Below are positions 46,236-57,719 of a stretch of DNA of 64,000 nucleotides, piece by piece. Location: contig NC_087069.1 of the NCBI RefSeq assembly GCF_963678635.1, positions 21,953,655 through 22,017,654 on the forward strand, read 5' to 3'. Below the pieces are notes generated by a model. That model was given only the letters and a program-made list of their open reading frames with translations. It did no database searches and was not told where the DNA came from. Both the position numbers and the translations under genes were made by a program. The first letter of the stretch is position 1; each line of letters opens with the position of its first letter. The DNA comes from Symsagittifera roscoffensis (lineage: Eukaryota > Xenacoelomorpha > Acoela > Convolutidae).

Positions 46236-49200
46236 TCAATAGGTGAAGTTTATAACACAAGACGAGCTAATCAGAGCTACAACTGAAAGATTCAAAGTAA
46301 GACGCGTAATTATTAAAAACAAGACGATTGCGTAGGACAACGTGAAAAAACGAGCAAGATGCAAGGAAGCAATGATGCAGCGATAGCGGATGAAAATCGA
46401 ATAATTCTTTATGGCGTACAACTTGAGTGTTATCTTTCTGGTACTGAGTTACTAAAAACGATCTTGAATGGTGCTCATAATGTTCTAATTTGAGTTTCGA
46501 GGAAACAAAAAAAAATTGAATCATTGGAGCTTAAAATACGTTTAATTTGACAAAAATTTGGAGTTAAAGGGTCAGCATTTTCCAAGGATAAAATTAGCAC
46601 ATCGTCAACTGAGTATCGGGTACCTTGAATAAAAACACTACGAGATTCAAAGACCTCATTGTTTGGGAAAACTTCAGGGTAAAAACAATGGGCTAGCTCA
46701 TCAGACACGGTAACCACTTTCCTATTCGGGAAACCTTCGCTTTTTCGGGGAACAGAGTCGCGCCAATCAAGAAATTGATTCAACTGATGTCTAACAGCTA
46801 TAGTCTTACATATATTTTTAAAATTATTGGTCTTATCGGCTATATGTTTTTATAAAAATATGCTTTCTTTCGTATTTCAGAACACTTTGATACAAAAAGG
46901 GTCCTGATGATTTGAGAATGCGAGGATAATGGATCAACTTGTGCTGCTTGAAAATTATGGACTCTGCTGGATACATCTCCCTGAAGGCAGCCAAATGTTG
47001 CTCTAAACAATAACTTCAGTTTCTTTTTAAGTTTCTTAGCTGAAAAGAAATTATTCAGACAAAACTTACGAATTAAAGCGCCAAGAACTTGATAGTCGGA
47101 TTCTAAAAAGCAGGACTCATTAGAAAAGAATTAAGATACAAATAGTCCAACAAAAACAACCATGTATCATCCATAACAGGGATGAAATCGCCAATTATTG
47201 GTGGCAGAAAACGGAACAGAGTAAACATTTGGTCATACTTCTGCTTGAAATGCCCGGCACTTTTGTCCTTAACCCGATCATAACTTATTTCTGAAGGCTT
47301 TCCGTCAATATCACGACCATAACCAAAATGATTAATCCTATAATTTAAATCATTAATTGTCAGGTAATCAGGAATTAAATCATTCAAGACAACTCTTAAA
47401 GTGTGCATAAGACCGCCTTGGAAAATGTCATGATGTAAATCACCTGTGAAACTTTCGTAGGGGTTAAAAAAATTTGTTTTTATTTCACAAACACGCTTGA
47501 CACCGTTACCCTTCTGCTCGAAATTTTCAATACATCTGGATGGGGTTCTCAACTCGTCAAAACATTCTTCGTGTCTATCTTTAAATATGGATTGAGGAAT
47601 TACACACTTAGAGCAACAACTACCCGCAGAAAAACTTTCGTTAAAACCCATAACTGCATTATACGCTAAATTGTCAGCCACAAAAGTCATGCCTTTGCCA
47701 AACAAAATAAATTCCTTTCCACTTCTGGTTAAAATTTTCATTCCTTTTTCAAGTTGTTTGAGATCTTCACTTATTGTATTTAAAACTTCGCTAAAACCAA
47801 ATTCTACAATATCAGGGTAGGCAACAAACGCAACAACATGCATCATGCGCATGTCAGATGAAATCCATGGGGGGAGATTGCTTAATGTCCAATAAAAACC
47901 GCCTAATTTATGAATGGTTGTTCTTGTGCCAATGGGATTAACCGGCTCAACTTCATCAAAATAAAGTTGCAGGTACACGTCAAAAATCTTATCAGAATTG
48001 GAATCAAAAACAGAAGCTTCAATATTAGGTAAATCTAGTACGTCCACATTAGAATTGACTCTAAAACGTCCTTCCGTTTGCATACAATCTAAAAGAAATC
48101 CGTCGTTACTTAGTTTATCTAAAAACTTACTATACAAAATGCATACATCAAGAATTTCATCATGTTCGAAGATGACATTTTTCAACACTTGAGAAATAGA
48201 GATGAACTGACCATTTTTCTGAATTTCACGATATACCGTCATACCTCCTGTGTTTCTCGACTCACATGTATTGCCAAACTTTAAATCGGTTGACATGAAA
48301 AAGGATTTTTGATCTTTCAAAAACTTTAGAAGTTGATATTAGTTACTCTCAGACGAAAAACAAAAATTTTCACAAGAACTTTTCAAGTTGGTGTATATTG
48401 CACAATCATTTACGTTCGGTACCATCGAACCAATCTCTATCAGTGCTCTTAAAAAGTTATCAATCATGTCACTAGCTACATTATAAGCATTTTCCATAAA
48501 ATCGAAACTTTGCTTCCAATTATTTGAAGAGCAGTGCAAAGACTTGAAAAGCAGCTCACGACCAAAAGAACCATCACAGAAACGAATAAAATTTCCTGAT
48601 ACATCAATATTCATTTCATCAGTAAGAATAGGATTGGGTGTACTTTTATCAAAAGATAGATCATTGCTTGAAAAATTGCATGCAGGTGGTTCATTTTCAG
48701 TTTCAGAACGATTATTCTTACATGTTTTCTCAAAACACTACGAGAACCAAAAACTCGATAACAGAAAGCACAAGGCCAGTTTTTTGCATTTCCATGATAT
48801 TTGCCAACATGATGATCAAAATTTGCAACACTTACAGCACGGCTACTACAACCTTCAAACTTACAAGAGTGATTTTCCCTTTTTTGAGTTAAAAACTTAG
48901 CTCTTGTCCAAATATAGCTCTTTCGCTGCACAGCCGAACTACTTTGAGTTATCATACCTGTTCTGAAGCAATCAGTAGTTCCTGAGGATGTTTCTGAAAC
49001 TAGTTGAAAATTATTTGTTTCTATTGATTCAACAATTTCATTGGTTTTGATGATACTGATTTCACTTACATTCGAACCAGCACTGTTTTCAGGTTGAAAA
49101 ATTGGCGTGTTATTGCAAATAACATTTAAATTATCATTCATCAAAACTTCATCAATTAGTTTACATCGGTTAAGAGCCAATTCTGTTTCATGCTGCAAAA

Positions 49201-49498
49201 TATGTCTATTGAATGTAAAAAAACCCGTATAACTTCTCCCACATCCCTCCAAAGGACAGTCAAAAGTAACTGCTTTTTTGTGCAACAAAGTGAAATGCTG
49301 CATCAAGTTTACATTACTGAGTCTAACTGGTACAGGGCATATGTTACAATCAAGGGTAAACAAGTCATCGTTGTATAAACTTTTTACTGCGGCAAACCTG
49401 TTTCTGGAAGACTTACGCGATCCAGATGCAATGTTTGAATCTAAATTGAGCGCAGAGTTAGTTTCCTGGGACACATTGTAAATTTTATCATTCTCCAA
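46236..49498 (-). pseudogene. C2H2 zinc-finger CACTA-like transposase
   Basis: The frame 49498-48611 starts with C2H2-type fingers (C51/C54...H68/H73, C81/C86...H99/H103, and two more near its end). After a shift near 48725 the frame 48614-48339 follows, then 48320-47103, a 405-residue segment with the core: DEVEPVNPIG (122-131), FYWTLSNLPPW, ADN (215-217), CCSKC and DLHHD (294-298), as in Tnp2-type DDE transposases. Coding continues past 47103 through a KLIHYPRILKSSGP block near 46930, the frame 46783-46475 and, after a slip in an A-run, 46524-46267. Small indels or short introns separate the parts. Probably a recently degraded or intron-containing gene. Confidence 0.65.
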
Positions 49499-49499
49499 A

Positions 49500-49865
49500 A
49501 AACAAGTTGATATTTTGCTAATACAGGTTAATTGATCACCTGCATTTTCTGTTATTTCAGTCTTTTCTGTTACCTCATGTGCATGGTTATTTTCAATGCT
49601 TAAGTTTTCGACTTCCGAACTTTCTAGAGTGTTAAAAGCAACATTTCAGTACTTTGTTTTACTTCACAACCCACATTGGAAATTTCATCAGTGTCCGTGG
49701 AACTTGTTGGTAATTTGCTGATACATGTTATTTGATCACCTGCATTTTCTGTTATTTCAGTATTTTCTGTTACCTCAGTTACATGGTTATTTTCAATGCT
49801 TAAGTTTTCAATTTCTGAACTTTCTAGACTGTGAAAGGAAGCACCTACAGTACTTTGTTCTACTT
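49500..49865 (+). repeat. Tandem repeat inside the SET-transposase coding region
   Basis: Two direct units of about 206 bp (49500-49660 and 49708-49865, sharing tgatcacctgcattttctgt, tttcaatgcttaagttttc and gaactttctaga) encode a repeated ENAGDQ-and-IENNH-type linker on the minus strand. The unit nearer the transposase lacks one base relative to the other, which closes the SET frame at 49624. Confidence 0.8.
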
Positions 49866-50730
49866 GACACTCGTTGATTCTCACAAGATTAGGTTCGTTG
49901 TTTTCCACATTAACATAGAAGCATTTACCAGACCGCGTTCTTTTTGGGGGTCTTGACGTTACCTTGCTCACCTGCTTTGATGTGTGATACTTGCTGTGAG
50001 GACACAGGCAAAATTCCATATTGGCTCCAAAAAAAGACTTACCATACTTAACCGTTATTTCAGATCCTTTTTCAATATTAACAAGAGTTCGCAGAAACAC
50101 CACTCCCTTTTTGCCTTTTTGAACTTCGTAACTACAATTTGGCTCACACTCATGATTGACAAAAGAAATCGGTCCTTGCATTGAGTAAGAACAACCATCT
50201 TTAACAAAAATTGAGTAATTCAACGCGGGGTTTTCTACAACATGCCCAGGACAATTCGCAACGATTCCCTTTAAATGCGGTATCAAGGTATTTGACGGAA
50301 GCCCTACTTTCGCAACGGTTTTATATCCTACATAACCCCTTTTCGTATCTTCGCAAAACCTAGTGTCAACTTCGAAAGAAATATAATTCAATACTCCCTG
50401 ATACATTTGATTCCTGTATTGAAAAAGAGAAGACCCTTCATCAACCGGAATTCTCTCCGCTTCAGTTACGGCCCGATGACTTCGTTTCCCATCTTGATCG
50501 ATCAACGTTTCTAACAAAATCCAGTCAGCACTTGAAACCGCAGAGTACTCCTGCACACAATTCTCAACATTGATTTTTTGCTCCATTCCTACAAAATTTT
50601 CAAAAAAAACAAGATAATTCCAAGAATAACTAAGACATCGCATTCCAATTAAATTATTATGAAGACAATCCATGTATCTGGCAATACTGATGAACAACCT
50701 TCCGGACAGATTATCGAGGTACACAGTCAT
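49624..50730 (-). CDS. SET-domain protein, Suv4-20 (KMT5)-like
   Basis: A frame of 368 residues. The SET core is at about residues 130-250: GYVGYKTVAKVG, NHECEPNC (192-199, AdoMet-binding motif), GSEITVKYG (222-230) and a following KSFFG plus FCLCPH post-SET-like segment. The YG-x-SFFG pattern is closest to Suv4-20-type histone H4K20 methyltransferases. The C-terminal third is a low-complexity Thr/Glu/Asn linker with a tandem repeat. Translation probably starts at a later Met (49 or so) than the first. The stop at 49624 comes from a single-base deletion in the repeat. Without it the frame would run into the zinc-finger transposase. Histone substrate is inference. Confidence 0.7.
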   Translation of the reverse strand: MTVYLDNLSGRLFISIARYMDCLHNNLIGMRCLSYSWNYLVFFENFVGMEQKINVENCVQEYSAVSSADWILLETLIDQDGKRSHRAVTEAERIPVDEGSSLFQYRNQMYQGVLNYISFEVDTRFCEDTKRGYVGYKTVAKVGLPSNTLIPHLKGIVANCPGHVVENPALNYSIFVKDGCSYSMQGPISFVNHECEPNCSYEVQKGKKGVVFLRTLVNIEKGSEITVKYGKSFFGANMEFCLCPHSKYHTSKQVSKVTSRPPKRTRSGKCFYVNVENNEPNLVRINECQVEQSTVGASFHSLESSEIENLSIENNHVTEVTENTEITENAGDQITCISKLPTSSTDTDEISNVGCEVKQSTEMLLLTL

Positions 50731-50993
50731 AATCTAACTTTTCCCAGAATAAGTGCAGCAAGTGTCAAAACCAACTACCAAATTCAGCGAATCGTACAGA
50801 ATTTTAAATGACTTTCTGAAAAAAAAGCTTTTAATGGACTTTGTTCCAACAACATTAGCCAAACAGCTGTCGCAATTATAAAAGTAGTAGCAAAACAATA
50901 TTTTTGTCTCCTATGAAATAGTATAAAACAGAACAAAACCATGGTATATCATTTAACAAAAAGTTCAAATTTCGGGGCTTTCGACCTCCTGGT

Positions 50994-52948
50994 TTATTTT
51001 CCGCGCCAAGAAGTCAACCTGAGTTGGCACACGATCAGTGCTATTTTGAATACCACACTTTGTATGAAGCCCCACAGAACCGACGTGGTATCAGGATACC
51101 GCCTGTTGAGGACATAGAACAGCCGAAAAGCTGTATCTATGGCACCAAACACATCGTCAACTTCAATGACGCCTTTTGGTCCAACAACGAACGTCTAAAA
51201 ACGCAGAAATTGAACGTCACCTCACTCACAAGTATACCATATGCGAAAATAATTTACCTGCACAGTGGTACAAAAAATTGTCCCCATTTCTTTTTGGTTC
51301 GCCAGGAACTCTAGGTTACCCAAATCCTATACAGTGTTTTTAGATTAATAAACTTGCTCAGAGGTAGGATATTGTATGAAAAACGTAGGGAATAAATTAC
51401 CGAGATATAAACTATAAAACTCTCCCGACAGGCGCGGATAGCTTCTGGAATACTCCGCCTGTTCTTTACTCCTGTTGCTTGCTTAGCCGGAGCAAGAGAA
51501 GCGAGGCACCTTAGGGCAAACTCGGCATCGGGGTCTAGATAACCATCAAAACAAATAAGAACTCCTAAAAAAAATATTGAAAGGGCGCTCAAATACCTAC
51601 ATCTATTCAACCGCAAAGCAGTTATTGAGTCAATTGCTTCATGTGGTGCATTGGACGCATACCGCATCACTTTGGTTACCAATGGGGCAAAGAGATGCGC
51701 AAATGTGGCTTCCACACATTGAGGTACCCACAATTTAAACTCCTCATTCAGCTAGTTGAACAAAACCAGGATTTTAGCTTTGAAAAAAGTAACTTTGAAG
51801 CAAAAAAAAAAACAAACTACTTGCCTCCTTTTTCACCTTCACGTTCAATCCAATTATATATAGATAGTTATCATAATTTATTGTGCCTTTTGAGCACAAT
51901 AAATTCTTTCGGTAAAGAATAGTACGCTTCCTTGTCTCGCTATAATCTATGTTTTCACCGAACTTCTCCACAAGCTCTTTTAAGTCTACGTCCTGAAGCT
52001 CACTCGCGACACTTCTTCTTTTTCTCTTTCGTATTATTTCCAAACCTGATCAAATGGAATTAATTAAGATCAAAAATATCGGATATGAAAAATAATTTTC
52101 GATTATCCAAACTATTATAAATAATACACCTTTAGATTGCTGCTTTGCAATCTCCTGTCGTTGCCGCTCACCGCGCCGTGATTCCAAATTCTCTTCTATG
52201 AGACCGGATTGGGGATATGGTTGGTATTTGTCTCCCATGAGCTTTATTTTAAAGAACGGCTTGTAGAACACCGCCTTAAAAAACTATGCATATTACTTAA
52301 ATAACAGGAAATAATTTTCTGGTACGTATCAGAAAAAGAATTACGTGGGGACAGCTACTGTCAAGAGACTTCAGTGCTGGATAAGCCTCTACCGCGATTT
52401 TTGCGTACCTTTCCTTCAGTGCGCTATCCGGCCATAAATTTTTCTCTTTCGGTAAGCGCTAAAATTAAAGTTCGGTTAAATAAAAATTAACAAGAAATTG
52501 TGATGCTTATATATAAACTTTAACCTCTACAATTTCGTCCACTAGAAATCTGTTCAACTGCAATAAGCCTGCTCGCGTCCCACAATCAATATGCGATGTT
52601 TTCTCTTTGAACTCGCACGCCGTGAGCTCCGCCACTTTGCCCGGAGTGTAAAAACTACTCGGCCCTGGGGGTTCTACAAGGTTCTCCTTATTTGAGACCA
52701 CTAGCGGCGTCACCGTTATTGCAGCAGTTTCACTCTTTTTCTCTATGGGGGCCATTAACTCCAGGATAGCAGGTAAGGGAAACCCTAATTCCATTAGTTG
52801 CTGGTTACCCAGCATTTTGAAAGACGCTATGGTCATACAACTGTTTGTGATCACGTCTATCAACCTCAATTTTTGTGCCTCTACCAGGTCCATTTGTGCT
52901 ACTAGGTCTAGAATCGACATTCCGTTTGGATAAAAGTTCAACAGGTTT
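50994..52948 (-). CDS. Seven-exon SAM-domain (SAMD3-like) protein gene
   Basis: Exons on the minus strand: 52948-52525, 52458-52345, 52274-52130, about 52045-51835, 51751-51601, 51534-51401 and 51194-50994 (TAA). Most borders are GT-AG. Phases agree except that the donor of exon 4 is uncertain. An ATG at 52920 can start translation. The N-terminal 60 residues resemble a SAM-like helical domain (ILDLVAQMDLVEAQ, MELGFPLPAILELM). Then FLVDEIVE, a WPDSALKERYAKIAVEAYP block and ESRRGERQRQE follow. This order resembles animal proteins annotated SAMD3-like, often linked to DNA transposons. No stop or frameshift was found, unlike its neighbours. It is adjacent to the satellite array. Confidence 0.6.
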
Positions 52949-53074
52949 CTTAAAAAGTAAAATCAGATGTGAAACCAGGAATGAAAGCGACTAATTCTAG
53001 CTTGCCAATTCAAATCCGACGATATTTTTGAGAACTTACAATAGAACTCGAAGCCCCTGAGCCAAACCATGCCA

Positions 53075-56000
53075 ATGTGCGAACTGAAGCCCGACAAGAC
53101 TTCACAATTTGTTTAAGAGAACGAAGCCGCAATGCTTCATTCTAACATAATCCAAAAAACAGAAAAGAAAAGTAGGTAACCGCAGTTCTAACGAGCAAAC
53201 TGAAGTCCGAAAAGACTTCACACTTTGCTGAAGTGAACAAGCGCAATTGCAAATCCCACAGGGTACAGAAGCAGAACTGAAGACCGGACAGCCAAAAAAC
53301 TCCAACTTGCAAACTGAAGCCCGACAAGAATTCACAATTTGCTTAAGAAAACGAAGCCGCAATGCTTCATTCCAACATAATCCAAAAAACAGAAAAGAAA
53401 AGAAAGTAACCGCACATTTCTAACAAGCAAACTGAAGTCCGAAAAGACTTCACAGTTTGCTGAACAGAACTAGCGCAATTGCAAATCCCACAGGGTATAG
53501 AAGCAGACTGAGGACCGGACAGCCAAAGTTCCAACTTGCAAACTGAAGCCCGACAAAACTTCACAATTTGCTTAAGAGACCGAAGCCGCAATGCTTCATT
53601 CCGACATAATCCAAAAAACAGAAAAGAAAAGAAAGTAACCGCACATTTCTAACAAGCAAACTGAAGTCCGAAAAGACTTCACAGTTTGCTGAACAGAACA
53701 AGCGCAATTGCAAATCCCACAGGGTATTGAAGCAGAGAAGACCGGACAGCCAAAAAGTTCCAACTTGCAAACTGAAGCCCGACAAGAATTCACAATTTGC
53801 TTAAGAAAACGAAGCCGCAATGCTTCATTCCAACATAATCCGAAAAACAGAAAAGAAAAGAAAGTAACCGCACATTTCTAACAAGCAAACTGAAGTCCGA
53901 AAAGACTTCACAGTTTGCTGAAGTGAACAAGCGCAATTGCAAATCCCACAGGGTACAGAAGCAGAACTGAAGACCGGACAGCCAAAAAACTCCAACTTGC
54001 AAACTGAAGCCCGACAAGAATTCACAATTTGCTTAAGAAAACGAAGCCGCAATGCTTCATTCCAACATAATCCAAAAAACAGAAAAGAAAAGAAAGTAAC
54101 CGCACATTTCTAACAAGCAAACTGAAGTCCGAAAAGACTTCACAGTTTGCTGAACAGAACTAGCGCAATTGCAAATCCCACAGGGTATAGAAGCAGACTG
54201 AGGACCGGACAGCCAAAGTTCCAACTTGCAAACTGAAGCCCGACAAAACTTCACAATTTGCTTAAGAGACCGAAGCCGCAATGCTTCATTCCGACATAAT
54301 CCAAAAAGCAGAAAAGAAAAGTAGGCAACCGCACAGTTCTAACGAGCAAACTGAAGTCCGAAAAGACTTCACAGTTTGCTGAACAGAACAAGCGCAATTG
54401 CAAATCCCACAGGGTATTGAAGCAGAGAAGACCGGACAGCCAAAAAGTTCCAACTTGCAAACTGAAGCCCGACAAGAATTCACAATTTGCTTAAGAAAAC
54501 GAAGCCGCAATGCTTCATTCCAACATAATCCAAAAAACAGAAAAGAAAAGAAAGTAACCGCACATTTCTAACAAGCAAACTGAAGTCCGAAAAGACTTCA
54601 CAGTTTGCTGAACAGAACTAGCGCAATTGCAAATCCCACAGGGTATAGAAGCAGACTGAGGACCGGACAGCCAAAGTTCCAACTTGCAAACTGAAGCCCG
54701 ACAAAACTTCACAATTTGCTTAAGAGACCGAAGCCGCAATGCTTCATTCCGACATAATCCAAAAAGCAGAAAAGAAAAGTAGGCAACCGCACAGTTCTAA
54801 CGAGCAAACTGAAGTCCGAAAAGACTTCACAGTTTGCTGAACAGAACAAGCGCAATTGCAAATCCCACAGGGTATTGAAGCAGAGAAGACCGGACAGCCA
54901 AAAAGTTCCAACTTGCAAACTGAAGCCCGACAAGAATTCACAATTTGCTTAAGAAAACGAAGCCGCAATGCTCCATTCCAACATAATCCAAAAAGCAGAA
55001 AAGAAAAGTAGGCAACCGCACAGTTCTAACGAGCAAACTGAAGTCCGAAAAGACTTCACAGTTTGCTGAACAGAACAAGCGCAATTGCAAATCCCACAGG
55101 GTACAGAAGCAGAACTGAAGACCGGACAGCCTAAAAAATTCCAACTTGCAAACTGAAACCCGACAACACTTCACAACTTGCTTAAGAGACTGAAGCCGCA
55201 ATGCTTCATTCCGACATAATCCAAAAAGCAGAAAAGAAAAGTAGGTAACCGCACAGTTCTAACGAGCAAACTGAAGTCCGAAAAGACTTCACAGTTTGCT
55301 GAACAGAACAAGCGCAATCGCAAATCCCACAGGGTATTGAAGCAGAGAAGACCGAACAGCCAAAAAGTTCCAACTTGCAAACTGAAGCCCGACAAGAATT
55401 CACAATTTGCTTAAGAAAACGAAGCCGCAATGCTTCATTCCAACATAATCCAAAAAACAGAAAAGAAAAGAAAGTAACCGCACATTTCTAACAAGCAAAC
55501 TGAAGTCCGAAAAGACTTCACAGTTTGCTGAACAGAACTAGCGCAATTGCAAATCCCACAGGGTATAGAAGCAGACTGAGGACCGGACAGCCAAAGTCCC
55601 AACTTGCAAACTGAAGCCCGACAAGAATTCACAATTTGCTTAAGAAAACGAAGCCGCAATGCTTCATTCCAACATAATCCAAAAAACAGAAAAGAGAGGA
55701 AAGTAACCGCACATTTCTAACAAGCAAACTGAAGTCCGAAAAGACTTCACAGTTTGCTGAACAGAACAAGCGCAATTGCAAATCCCACAGGGTATTTAAG
55801 CAGAACTGAAGACCGGACAGCCAAAAAACTCCAACTTGCAAACTGAAGCCCGACAAGAATTCACAATTTGCTTAAGAAAACGAAGCCGCAATGCTTCATT
55901 CCAACATAATCCAAAAAACAGAAAAGAGAGGAAAGTAACCGCACATTTCTAACAAGCAAACTGAAGTCCGAAAAGACTTCACAGTTTGCTGAACAGAACA

Positions 56001-57680
56001 AGCGCAATTGCAAATCCCACAGGGTACAGAAGCAGAACTGAAGACCGGACAGCCCAAAAAATTCTAACTTGCAAACTGAAACCCGACAACACTTCACAAC
56101 TTGCTTAAGAGAACGAAGCCGCAATGCTTCATTCCAACATAATTCAAAAAACAGAAAAGAAAAGTAGGTAACCGCACAATTCTAACAAGCAAACTGAAGT
56201 CCGAAAAGACTTCACAGTTTGCTGAAGTGAACAAGCGCAATTGCAAATCTCACAGGGTATAGAAGCAGAACTGAGGACCGGACAGCCAAAAAGTTCCAAC
56301 TTGCAAACTGAAGCCCGACAAAACTTCACAATTTGCTTAAGAGAACGAAGCCGCAATGCTTCATTTCGACATAATCCAAAAAACAGAAAAGAAAAGTAGG
56401 CAACCGCACAGTTCTAACAAGCAAACTGAAGTCTGAAAAGACTTCACAGCTTGCTGAAGTGATTAAGCGCAATTGCAAATCCCACAGGGCATTGAAGCAG
56501 AGAAGACCGGACAGCCAAAAAGTTCCAACTTGCAAACTGAAGCCCGACAAGAATTCACAATTTGCTTAAGAAAACGAAGCCGCAATACTTCATTCCAACA
56601 TAATCCAAAAAACAGAAAAGAAAAGAAAGTAACCGCACAGTTCTAACAAGCAAACTGAAGTCCGAAAAGACTTCACAGTTTGCTGAACAGAACAAGAGCA
56701 ATTGCAAATCCCACAGGGTATAGAAGCAGACTGAGGACCGGACAGCCAAAGTTCCAACTTGCAAACTGAAGCCCAGCAAAACTTCACAATTTGCTTAAGA
56801 GACCGAAGCCGCAATGCTTCATTCCGACATAATCCAAAAAACAGAAAAGAAAAGAAGGCAACCGCACAGTTCTAACAAGCAAACTGAAGTCTGAAAAGAC
56901 TTCACAGCTTGCTGAACAGAACAAGCGCAATTGCAAATCCCACAGGGTATAGAAGCAGACTGAGGACCGGACAGCCAAAGTTCCAACTTGCAAACTGAAG
57001 CCCGGCAAAACTTCACAATTTGCTTAAGAGACCGAAGCCGCAATGCTTCATTCAGACATAATCCAAAAAACAGAAAAGAAAAGTAGGCAACCGCACAGTT
57101 CTAACAAGCAAACTGAAGTCCGAAAAGACTTCACAGTTTGCTGAACAGAACAAGCGCAATTGCAATTCCCACAGGGTATAGAAGCAGACTGAGGACCGGA
57201 CAGCCAAAGTTCCAACTTGCAAACTGAAGCCCGGCAAAACTTCACAATTTGCTAAAGAGACCGAAGCCGCAATGCTTCATTTCGACATAATCCAAAAAAC
57301 AGAAAAGAAAAGTAGGCAACCGCACAGTTCTAACAAGCAAACTGAAGTCCGAAAAGACTTCACAGTTTGCTGAACAGAACAAGCGCAATTGCAAATCCCA
57401 CAGGGTATTGAAGCAGAGAAGACCGGACAGCCAAAAAGTTCCAACTTGCAAACTGAAGCCCGACAAGACTTCTCAGTTTGCTCTAAAACAAAGCCGCAAT
57501 AATACAATCCAAGTAAGACCAAAACAGAAAGGAAAACTGGCTAGCCAAACAGTTCCAACATGCTCACTGAACACCCAAAGGACTTCTGAGTCTGCTGAAG
57601 AGAGCAAAGGCGCAACAAGTAAGCTCCGCACGTTCTAAGAACAGAACTGAAGACCGCCTAGTCAAACAGTTCCAAGCCAG
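53075..57680 (+). repeat. Satellite array, 229 bp monomer, ~19 copies
   Basis: About 19 monomers with a period of 229-233 bp, followed by one or two strongly diverged units (57480-57680). Each monomer has two related half-units. Each half contains a hairpin made of gcaaactgaagtc and gacttcacagtttgc (or a slightly altered form) with a short loop. The word ccgcaatgcttcatt recurs at 53128, 53358, 53587 and so on. Many 74-codon minus-strand frames arise because 229 is not a multiple of three. They are not proteins. Monomers show near-identical higher-order blocks (for example 54057-54515 and 54515-54968). Confidence 0.92.
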
Positions 57681-57719
57681 AAAAATCTAGAAGTCAAACT
57701 CGCGCTAATCTGCAGTACA

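Larger units (their letters stand above)
45566..50730 (-). mobile_element. CACTA/EnSpm-like DNA transposon with SET and SGNH genes
   Basis: The co-directional SET domain, C2H2 zinc-finger, CACTA-like transposase and SGNH frames form one block with no unrelated sequence between them. Terminal inverted repeats beginning CACT(A/G) were not identified, so the ends given are only the outer coding limits. The gene at 50994-52948 on the same strand may also belong to the element. Superfamily assignment rests on the transposase pattern. Confidence 0.55.

Noticed and set aside
47998-48192. Plus-strand ORFs over the transposase (also near 48544 and 49190)
   Set aside because: Antisense to long minus-strand frames with zinc-finger and transposase motifs.
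51024-51314. 96-codon plus-strand ORF
   Set aside because: The opposite strand carries the last exon of the minus-strand SAMD3-like gene with a proper acceptor and phase, so this frame is antisense.
53102-57522. More than thirty 60-87 codon minus-strand frames in the satellite
   Set aside because: They are the same frames repeated by the 229 bp period, shifted by one base per unit and closed by stops in each monomer. Not a protein.
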